43,898 nucleotides of DNA from a virus. Under the pieces are notes generated by a model. It was not told where the DNA came from. It did no database searches and saw only the letters and a list, made by a program, of their open reading frames with translations. The stretch spans positions 1 to 43,898 of the IMG/VR virus record IMGVR_UViG_3300031730_000010; one strand, given 5' to 3'. A program made the position numbers and the translations under genes. Shown here piece after piece: positions 38,710-43,898 of the stretch; positions within the stretch are counted from its first letter, which is position 1, and every line of letters starts with the position of its first letter.

Positions 38710-39564
38710 CTAATCGCTCCATGGGTCTAGCGACCAATTGTCGAGGGCGGCCCTCAGTTCATCGATCGACATGCGCCGAGCGTCCTTGCTACAACGTCCC
38801 TCGCACATGCTTTCGTGCATCTTTTCCCATTCCGGTAGCCCGATCACGTTTTGTTCGGCACCCATGGCAACAGCCAGATCGCCAAGGCGGTGGGCTGGAA
38901 GCTCCGGAATAAACGTTTCTCCCCCCTTCATTGTGTCGATACCTCGATCAACAAGGTCCAGCGCCTCCCGCATGAGCATAAAAAAACGTGTGCAGTCGGG
39001 ATTTGTAACCGGGACAATGCGGGAACCACTGGCAAGGATACTTCGCCAGATTGGAAGGACGGACCCGGCACTTCCCCAGACATTCCCGTACCGCGTGACC
39101 GCAAATTTAGTCCCTCCTGGAGAGTTCGCGGCGAGGAAGATGCGTTCGGCAATGGCTTTGCTTTGTCCGTACGGACTGATCGGCTGAAACGCCTTATCAG
39201 TCGAAAGAGCCACCACTTTCTTAACTCCGGCATCTCGCGCGGCTTCGGTGACATTGATTGCGCCCTCTATGTTGGTGCGTACCATTTCGACAGGGTTATA
39301 GTGTCCAACTTCGATCCTCTTGAGCGCGGCCGTATGAACGATAACGTCCACGCCTTCGCATGCCCTCGTGAGCCGCCATCTATCACGCACATCCCCAATA
39401 AAATACCTGACTCTGGGGTCATCAAGCAGCTTTGCCAGCTCTGCCTGGCGGTGCTCCCCGCGGGAATAGATGCAGATCCGTCCATACCCAGTCCCCTCCA
39501 GCAGCCTTTTCGCAAATGCAGTCCCGAAAGACCCTGTCCCCCCAGTAACGAGAATAGATTTCAT
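38710..39564 (-). CDS. UDP-sugar 4,6-dehydratase (PseB/FlaA1-like)
   Basis: This 284-aa extended short-chain dehydrogenase has GGTGSFGTAF (8-17) as its NAD(P)-binding loop, LSTDKAF (D123, K124) and YGQSK (Y132, K136). That Asp-Lys-Tyr set marks the PseB/FlaA1 family of UDP-GlcNAc 4,6-dehydratases (inverting or not). The reaction makes a UDP-4-keto-6-deoxy hexose, the first step of pseudaminic or legionaminic acid synthesis. It overlaps the NeuB-like gene by four bases. Confidence 0.85.
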   Translation of the reverse strand: MKSILVTGGTGSFGTAFAKRLLEGTGYGRICIYSRGEHRQAELAKLLDDPRVRYFIGDVRDRWRLTRACEGVDVIVHTAALKRIEVGHYNPVEMVRTNIEGAINVTEAARDAGVKKVVALSTDKAFQPISPYGQSKAIAERIFLAANSPGGTKFAVTRYGNVWGSAGSVLPIWRSILASGSRIVPVTNPDCTRFFMLMREALDLVDRGIDTMKGGETFIPELPAHRLGDLAVAMGAEQNVIGLPEWEKMHESMCEGRCSKDARRMSIDELRAALDNWSLDPWSD

Positions 39565-40250
39565 CTATGTGCCAGCTTGCAAAGCAGCTCCATTGTTGGC
39601 GGATCGGCGGAAAAGGCTGCGTCAATGCAGTCGTCATTAATCTTGAAATGCTTTTCGATCATGCGGACTCCCGCCCGAATGAAACCCAGGGGAACAGCGA
39701 TGCCTGCGGTATGGTCCGAAAACCCATACATCCAATCGGGATCAAAGCGGCGCAGCGATTCCCAAATTTCAGAATTATTCGGAGGGTGACCGGGGGGGCA
39801 AACCATCGCCAGCGTATTAGTAAAACTTTTTAGGAATGTTCCGTCCCATACGTTCGATACGATTAAGGGGATGTGCTTCGGTATTGCTTCATAGATTGCG
39901 TCACGCACTTTGGCGTCTAATGGAGTACTTCCCGGCGCCGCTATTTTAAAGTAAGGCACGTCGAACTTCAGCAATGTTTCGACCGCGCGGACGCTGAAGA
40001 CGCTAGCGAACAGGCCAATACAACAATCGTACGCCTGATCAAATAACTCCGGCAACCATTCATCCGGCACCATCAGCTTGCGATATATGGCATCGTTGTC
40101 GCCTTCGTGCCGGTCGGGCATGTCCTCGGGGCGGTAGAATTGGAATTTAGCGTAATCGCAGCCACAGTCGGCCGCCGCTATAATCAGGTGTCTGGCTTTG
40201 TTTAGTGAACCGCCATGGTTGCCCGATATCTCAGCTACGATCTCAACCAT
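39561..40250 (-). CDS. NeuB/PseI-like sugar-acid synthase
   Basis: This 229-aa protein begins VEIVAEISGNHGGSLNKA (barrel strand 1) and continues DYAKFQFYRPEDM. A later strand carries SDHTAGIAVPLGFIRAGVRM and IEKHFKI. These are the signatures of NeuB and PseI, which condense phosphoenolpyruvate with an amino sugar to form a nonulosonic acid. It lacks the C-terminal SAF domain and is near the minimum barrel length (full enzymes about 340 aa). GGGAGGATTC precedes the ATG. Confidence 0.82.
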   Translation of the reverse strand: MVEIVAEISGNHGGSLNKARHLIIAAADCGCDYAKFQFYRPEDMPDRHEGDNDAIYRKLMVPDEWLPELFDQAYDCCIGLFASVFSVRAVETLLKFDVPYFKIAAPGSTPLDAKVRDAIYEAIPKHIPLIVSNVWDGTFLKSFTNTLAMVCPPGHPPNNSEIWESLRRFDPDWMYGFSDHTAGIAVPLGFIRAGVRMIEKHFKINDDCIDAAFSADPPTMELLCKLAHR

Positions 40251-41007
40251 GAATCCTCCCGATGATCTTGCACGCCTCTTTGATCCTGTCCTCGTCGTAG
40301 TCTTCGGCGAGGGAGAAATTGATTACCGTATCGCCGAATTTATTGGTGCCCTCCAGCGGCTGATAGTTTGTGCCCACATCATGCCCCATTCGGCGCAGTG
40401 CCAATACGATGGCATCACGTTTATTGGTGCGCCGCATGACCCGCCATGGGATGACCTGCTCGGCAGATATCCTTGTGAGCATGTCGCCCAAATGCCGGTC
40501 CCATAATGCCACCTTCTCAAACTTGGTAATCTTGGCGCGCAAAAAGAACTTGAGGCTGGTCCGCAAGAGCGCCGTGACTTCATCGGTCTCGCTGAATGGC
40601 CAATGCCCCAGGGGCTCTATTTCCTCGGCCAACCCTTGATCGTTGGTCAGGAAAGCCCCACCGTGGCCGATGCTAATGAACTTCTTGGCACCAAAGCTAA
40701 CGACGCAGGACGTGGCTTGTGGCGGGCGTCCCCAGCCGGTCATAAGCGGATCTAACTCTATGGCCGAGAAATCCGCCGCTTGACGATAGCCATAAAGATG
40801 CACCGGAGCCTTACACAGTCCGGTTTCTTGGTCAGTCTCGATGCCCCTCACCATATCGCTGATTGATGGACAGATATTCTCGGGGGTATCGAAAGACGTT
40901 GCGTGCGCGGCCCACAAATAAGACCGCATGGCATCTCGCGCCCTTGGAAATAGCACGGCGTATTTATAGCCCATCGGATTGGCCAGCTCGTCATCAGCCC
41001 AGCTCAT
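40243..41007 (-). CDS. Short DegT/DnrJ-like aminotransferase (second)
   Basis: This 254-aa protein contains VVSFGAKKFISIGHGGAFL, the lysine-containing region of the DegT/DnrJ/EryC1/StrS family, with the catalytic Lys near residue 109. It is shorter than the ~370-aa family norm, having lost part of the first domain, but retains C-terminal residues (NKRDAIVLALRRMG). The start overlaps the WbqC-like stop by four bases. It may transaminate a keto-sugar or act with the other DegT-like protein. Confidence 0.75.
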   Translation of the reverse strand: MSWADDELANPMGYKYAVLFPRARDAMRSYLWAAHATSFDTPENICPSISDMVRGIETDQETGLCKAPVHLYGYRQAADFSAIELDPLMTGWGRPPQATSCVVSFGAKKFISIGHGGAFLTNDQGLAEEIEPLGHWPFSETDEVTALLRTSLKFFLRAKITKFEKVALWDRHLGDMLTRISAEQVIPWRVMRRTNKRDAIVLALRRMGHDVGTNYQPLEGTNKFGDTVINFSLAEDYDEDRIKEACKIIGRIHG

Positions 41008-41687
41008 GCAATACTCCCGCTATGTTCAATGATGGGCCTCGCTCCCGGGCCGAGACGAAATAGCAAATCAATGACGGATAGCCGCCCGTCATTCACTCGC
41101 ATATCTTGCCCATAAACCGGTTGATTGAATTTCTGCCAGCGGTGCGTAATGCCGGCTTCTTTCATTTGTTCTTCTTGCGGATAATGAATGTAGGCCAAGG
41201 CGCCTTCGTTGGAGAGATATTCGGTCGCCCCGACCGCTTTGCACATGGCGATGATCTTCTCAATGGCATCCCCCTCGAAATGCCACTGCGCGCCACCGAC
41301 CATCTGTGTTTTGATGTTCAGATAATCCGCAATCATACTAATCAGACTGCAATTGAGCGAAGACAAAAATCGCCATTCGAATTCCAGAATTTTTTTCAGC
41401 TCAGGAAAGAAGTCGTCAAAGAATCGAAAGCCCTCATAGGCCTTTTCGATTGCTTTCACATGTTTGCGTCGCCAGCGCCCATCGGCGATTGTTACCTGGT
41501 TTATTTGGTCGCCAAAAGTCTTGTGGACCGGCACAATCAATTCACAGGTGCGAATGAAGTTATGAGAGTGCCAGGACTTGGATTGGTACTGCAAATGCCC
41601 GCAGTGCATGAATACGTCCGACAATGTTATTTTGTTGAATAGCTGGATGCCGGGGAGGTAACATGGCTGGTGGCCGGACAAAATCAT
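41004..41687 (-). CDS. WbqC-like protein
   Basis: This 227-aa protein begins ILSGHQPCYLPGIQLFNKI (residues 2-20), the HQP..LP signature of the WbqC family. This family occurs in polysaccharide and glycan biosynthesis clusters and has been linked to amino-sugar modification; its reaction is not settled. It starts only four bases after the tRNA 3' end, without an upstream ribosome-binding site. It is the first sugar gene of the cassette. Confidence 0.78.
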   Translation of the reverse strand: MILSGHQPCYLPGIQLFNKITLSDVFMHCGHLQYQSKSWHSHNFIRTCELIVPVHKTFGDQINQVTIADGRWRRKHVKAIEKAYEGFRFFDDFFPELKKILEFEWRFLSSLNCSLISMIADYLNIKTQMVGGAQWHFEGDAIEKIIAMCKAVGATEYLSNEGALAYIHYPQEEQMKEAGITHRWQKFNQPVYGQDMRVNDGRLSVIDLLFRLGPGARPIIEHSGSIA

Positions 41688-41691
41688 ACGG

Positions 41692-41763
41692 TGCCGGGGG
41701 GTGGATTTGAACCGCCGCCCTTCTCCTTACCATGGAGGTGCTCTACCACTGAGCTACCCCGGC
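41692..41763 (-). tRNA. tRNA-Thr (anticodon GGT)
   Basis: A 72-base cloverleaf: acceptor GCCGGGG (41763-41757) pairs with CCCCGGC (41699-41693). The D arm is GCTC-AGTGGTA-GAGC. The anticodon arm CCTCC-ATGGTAA-GGAGA has anticodon GGT, with only the outermost pair mismatched (C/A). The T arm GGCGG-TTCAAAT-CCACC has one internal C/A mismatch. The discriminator is A, and CCA is not encoded (CCG follows). It lies between the 53-aa gene, whose stop is adjacent, and the WbqC-like ATG, so it must be cut from a polycistronic RNA. Confidence 0.88.
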
Positions 41764-41925
41764 TTATTTGTAGTAACTCAAAACGCGGTCCATGGCGTCT
41801 ATGAGCTCCTGGTCGTCCGGCCATCCGAGAGTGGTGTCTTTTGCACTCTTCAAGAACTTTCGACTCCGCCTCAAAGTCTTGATTGTAATTCTTTCGGCTT
41901 GGTCGTCATGGACTTCGATCTTCAT
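41764..41925 (-). CDS. Hypothetical 53-aa protein before the tRNA
   Basis: ATG 41925 overlaps the methyltransferase stop as ATGA and the stop TAA is at 41766-41764, directly adjacent to the tRNA. The product (MKIEVHDDQAERITIKTLRR, then LGWPDDQELIDAMDRVLSYY) looks like a folded charged protein. No family is recognised. Confidence 0.65.
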   Translation of the reverse strand: MKIEVHDDQAERITIKTLRRSRKFLKSAKDTTLGWPDDQELIDAMDRVLSYYK

Positions 41926-42428
41926 GGGTGCGCCTCCACAATCCAGCTACGAAAACAGTCCTCGCCCGGCAGGTGAGAGTGGGCGCTTCCGATTTTTACC
42001 TGCGAAAACATCTTCAACATTGCGACCAGATCATACTCACTGGCCAGGCGGGTAAACTCCTTGCCCTCCTTGACACGCTCCGAAGTATTCAAGGTCGGAC
42101 AGATGGAGAAGAACACTCCGTCAGGCTTCAACCAGCTTTTGATTTTCTCGAATGGTGGTCGGTCGACGTGGCAAAGCGTGTTGATGTCGTAGATGCAATC
42201 AAAGCCTGGGTCGAAATCCACGTCCCGAATGTCATCGCAAAGGTAGGCGTCAGCTTCCGGGTCCTTGTCTATGGTGACAACGTGGAAGCCCCTGAACCTC
42301 AATTCACGGGCATTGGCGTCCTCGCCGCTGCCGATGTCCAAAAATACCCCGTCCCATTCAGGGAATCTCCGCGCCACAAAACGCATCAGATTGTTGTCCG
42401 GCGTTTGCCGGCCGTGTTTCCAGGTCAT
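41922..42428 (-). CDS. Class I SAM-dependent methyltransferase
   Basis: This 168-aa protein has FLDIGSGEDAN (residues ~29-39) as motif I for SAM binding, and the HVVTIDKDPEADAY loop following it, then DCIYDINTLCHVDRP and WLKPDGVFFSICP as motifs IV-V. The fold is clear; the substrate is not. Being directly upstream of the sugar cassette, it could methylate a sugar or glycan, but it could also belong to the replication block. It overlaps both neighbours by four bases. Confidence 0.82.
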   Translation of the reverse strand: MTWKHGRQTPDNNLMRFVARRFPEWDGVFLDIGSGEDANARELRFRGFHVVTIDKDPEADAYLCDDIRDVDFDPGFDCIYDINTLCHVDRPPFEKIKSWLKPDGVFFSICPTLNTSERVKEGKEFTRLASEYDLVAMLKMFSQVKIGSAHSHLPGEDCFRSWIVEAHP

Positions 42429-42907
42429 GCCTGCCTCTTGAGCTTCGCCAGGATTTCGGCGCGGCGTTCCGGGGTGAGGGAAACGATTTCAGCGGTGGGC
42501 GTGGGCGGGAAGTCCTCCCAGCGGTCATTGTGCAGCCAAGTGCTGGCAAGAAGGATGAACTGCTTTTCGGTCTTGGCCATCGCGGAGGCATAGGCGGCCG
42601 AGGAGGAAATCAGGAGCTCTATATCGACGCGTTTCGCCGCGGAACAAAATTTCCGGAAGCTGCGCTTCTTGTCTTGGTGCCTTGGGTAGGCGAGCCAGAA
42701 ACGATCAAACCCCTCGGACAGCCTCTTGTCCCGGGACAGGGGTTCTTTCTTACTTATAGAAGTAGATATAGAAGAAGATATACCTCTGTCCCGGGACATT
42801 TGCCTAAGCCTCTGTTTCCGTTCACGTTCATACGTTTTTTGGCTGTCCCGGGACATTGTGGCGGAAGTTAGTGCCCCGAGGACGAAGGCATACTCAAATG
42901 GTGTCAT
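42425..42907 (-). CDS. Replication-initiator/replisome-organiser-like protein
   Basis: This 160-aa protein has a low-complexity N-terminal region with three copies of SRD (residues 19-21 and later), and a C-terminal domain. The latter runs FDRFWLAYPRHQDKKRSFRKF (from ~residue 67) to LLASTWLHNDRWEDF, a pattern of phage replication proteins that help load the host helicase. The gene carries three TGTCCCGGGACA palindromes and an AT-rich segment, comparable with the origin inside lambda's O gene. No polymerase or helicase gene accompanies it. Confidence 0.72.
   Translation of the reverse strand: MTPFEYAFVLGALTSATMSRDSQKTYERERKQRLRQMSRDRGISSSISTSISKKEPLSRDKRLSEGFDRFWLAYPRHQDKKRSFRKFCSAAKRVDIELLISSSAAYASAMAKTEKQFILLASTWLHNDRWEDFPPTPTAEIVSLTPERRAEILAKLKRQA
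42727..42855. repeat. Candidate replication origin: three 12-bp palindromes and AT-rich stretch
   Basis: TGTCCCGGGACA occurs at 42727-42738, 42787-42798 and 42844-42855, starting 60 and 57 bases apart. The 48 bases between the first two are only about one-third G+C by hand count, in a GC-rich genome. All three copies use the same TCC-CGG-GAC codons. The pattern fits initiator-binding sites flanking a DNA unwinding element within the initiator gene. Confidence 0.65.
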
Positions 42908-43317
42908 GATTGACGGTCTAGCGCCGAGCGGCCGATAAGCGGATCACCGCAGAATTCGGCGGTATAATCACGGTGGCCGGCCGAAAGGGCACGCTCGCGT
43001 TCGGCAAGGGTCTCAGACGACGGCCTGTGGCCGGGGGTGACAAACGTAAACTGATGAAGGGCGCGCGGCTTCCGCACGTTGGGATTAATCTTTTTGCCTC
43101 CCTGCGCTCCTCTCTCTTTGCGCGCGGCCCAGACATAGCGCGGATTGAGCTTATTGAACGTGTTTCCCCAGCGATGGTGGCGGGTCGCTATCGAGGAGAA
43201 ACCGCGATCGATTTCCGTGGAAATCCTGCGATAAATACTCTGCATTGGCTCGCGCAAACGATACTCGGCAAGGAGGCGTGCCGCCGTCTGTATTTCGCCC
43301 TCTGTCCATCTACTCAT
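42904..43317 (-). CDS. Myb/SANT-like DNA-binding protein
   Basis: This 137-aa protein has an N-terminal helical domain beginning MSRWTEGEIQTAARLLAEY, with W4 and an EI.TAARLL helix typical of Myb/SANT-type DNA-binding folds. The second and third helices are near residues 22-52 (SIYRRISTEIDRGFSSIATR). The basic C-terminus is Lys/Arg-rich. It sits between the Hjc-like nuclease and the replication-initiator-like gene; a transcription or replication role is inferred. It overlaps the next gene by four bases. Confidence 0.6.
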   Translation of the reverse strand: MSRWTEGEIQTAARLLAEYRLREPMQSIYRRISTEIDRGFSSIATRHHRWGNTFNKLNPRYVWAARKERGAQGGKKINPNVRKPRALHQFTFVTPGHRPSSETLAERERALSAGHRDYTAEFCGDPLIGRSALDRQS

Positions 43318-43622
43318 CGTTTTCCCTCTACTGCCTTTGCTATGTCCGCCGCGTCCCTCAGGCGAAGGACCACCAGCGGTTCATGTCGGTCCTGTTTGAT
43401 AATCAGGAAATCTCGGTTATCGAGCCAGCCATAAAGCTGGGTAAAGCCGGTTGCTCGCGCCTTGACCTCGACGCGTTTATCAAAGCCCAGCAATGGAACG
43501 GAAATGTCTTCTCCGGGTTGGTACATGCGCGAGACCTTTTCAGCCGCAAAGCCGCGGTCCTGAAGAATTTTGACTATGGCGCGCTCTACACGAGCGCCTT
43601 TGTCTCTCGATCGTCGCCCCAT
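43314..43622 (-). CDS. Hjc-like Holliday junction resolvase/PD-(D/E)XK nuclease
   Basis: This 102-aa protein contains the PD-(D/E)XK set: E13 in ARVERAIVK, D39 in GEDISVPLLG, and EVK (52-54). The start MGRRSRDKGA and ending fit a phage family related to archaeal Hjc, which resolves branched recombination intermediates. It is the first gene of the leftward operon next to the terminal repeat. The stop overlaps the next start as ATGA. The 48 bases between this gene and the terminal repeat (43623-43670) contain no gene. Confidence 0.8.
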   Translation of the reverse strand: MGRRSRDKGARVERAIVKILQDRGFAAEKVSRMYQPGEDISVPLLGFDKRVEVKARATGFTQLYGWLDNRDFLIIKQDRHEPLVVLRLRDAADIAKAVEGKR

Positions 43623-43670
43623 CAGCCCCTCAGGCTAAAAGAAAAAGGGGCAGCCCAGCATTTGCGCTGG

Positions 43671-43898
43671 ACCACCCCTCACCCCCGATTTTGTTCGCCC
43701 TTTGTCCATAAATTTTGGCAACTCTATTGCATAGCAACCAAAACAAGCGTACAGGAGGGCTGTCGCCCAAAAGTTGGGATTTAGGCGATAGCGCCCGCGG
43801 GGACCACTCATCCCGTTGCCCCCGTCCACCCCGGGTGTCCCCGAGGGTCGTCTTACCGATGAGAGGAGATTTTTCCCGTTGCCCTGAAGTGTGCAGAA
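43671..43898. repeat. Right copy of direct terminal repeat
   Basis: Identical to bases 1-228 except G at 43797, which corresponds to T at 127. That base lies in an 11-bp stem that is perfect in the left copy and broken by one pair here. The repeat lies upstream of the Hjc-like gene and contains its probable promoter region, though I could not identify a clear -35/-10 pair. Confidence 0.93.

Noticed and set aside
38851-39789. 312-codon plus-strand open frame
   Set aside because: It is the antisense shadow of the PseB/FlaA1-like dehydratase and NeuB-like genes, which carry clear catalytic motifs on the minus strand.
41928-42593. 221-codon plus-strand open frame
   Set aside because: Antisense to the SAM methyltransferase, whose motif I is unmistakable.
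1-43898. Integrase, phage RNA polymerase, DNA polymerase, helicase/primase, CRISPR array, insertion sequence
   Set aside because: I looked for their signature motifs and repeat patterns through the frames and saw none; absence by eye is not proof, but no candidate could be supported.

Overview
This window looks like one complete genome of a tailed, short-tailed (podovirus-type) double-stranded DNA phage. The first 228 bases recur as the last 228 bases with a single mismatch, so the unique unit is about 43,670 bp, either with direct terminal repeats or assembled as a circle. A phage is indicated by a terminase pair, a portal, a scaffold, a SU10/DUF5309-type major capsid protein, an adaptor, a nozzle-like protein, three ejection-type proteins, a virion transglycosylase, tail fibres and a lysis block. 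No tail-tube, tape-measure or sheath gene is visible. The host is probably an alphaproteobacterium: the composition is fairly GC-rich and several small families (Hjc-type nuclease, DUF5681, XF1762-like) are ones I associate with rhizobial-type phages. That host call is inference.

Layout. (1) 1-575: terminal repeat, a leftward Cro-like regulator whose promoter implies a leaderless mRNA, and a divergent rightward promoter. (2) 576-3953, plus strand: tightly overlapping early genes, including a RecB/Cas4-like PD-(D/E)XK nuclease, a candidate ssDNA-binding protein and an HNH-like nuclease. (3) 3950-34517, minus strand: one long late block read from the terminase leftward through histidine phosphatase, DNA methyltransferase, portal, fibre modules, scaffold, capsid, connector, ejection proteins and lysis, ending in a DnaQ-like exonuclease and a frameshifted gene. 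(4) 34518-35549, plus strand: a short second regulatory operon with a promoter/operator and an HTH protein. (5) 35546-36410, minus strand: five small, partly basic proteins of virion-associated type. (6) 36421-43622, minus strand: a second leftward operon. It starts with an Hjc-like nuclease, a Myb-like protein and a replication-initiator-like protein, and continues into a sugar cassette and a DUF6456-like protein before a strong terminator.

The most interesting region is 37.3-42.4 kb. It is an almost gap-free cassette containing a SAM methyltransferase, a 53-aa protein, a tRNA-Thr(GGT), a WbqC-like protein, two short DegT-like aminotransferases, a NeuB/PseI-like synthase, a PseB/FlaA1-like dehydratase and a SpsF-type cytidylyltransferase. 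Together these resemble much of a route to a CMP-activated nonulosonic (sialic/pseudaminic-type) sugar, but lack recognisable PseG and PseH steps. Just upstream, inside the replication gene, three copies of the palindrome TGTCCCGGGACA flank an AT-rich stretch and form a candidate origin. No DNA polymerase, primase, helicase, RNA polymerase or integrase was seen, so replication probably relies on the host replisome recruited by the 160-aa protein, with the nucleases and ssDNA-binding candidate supporting recombination.
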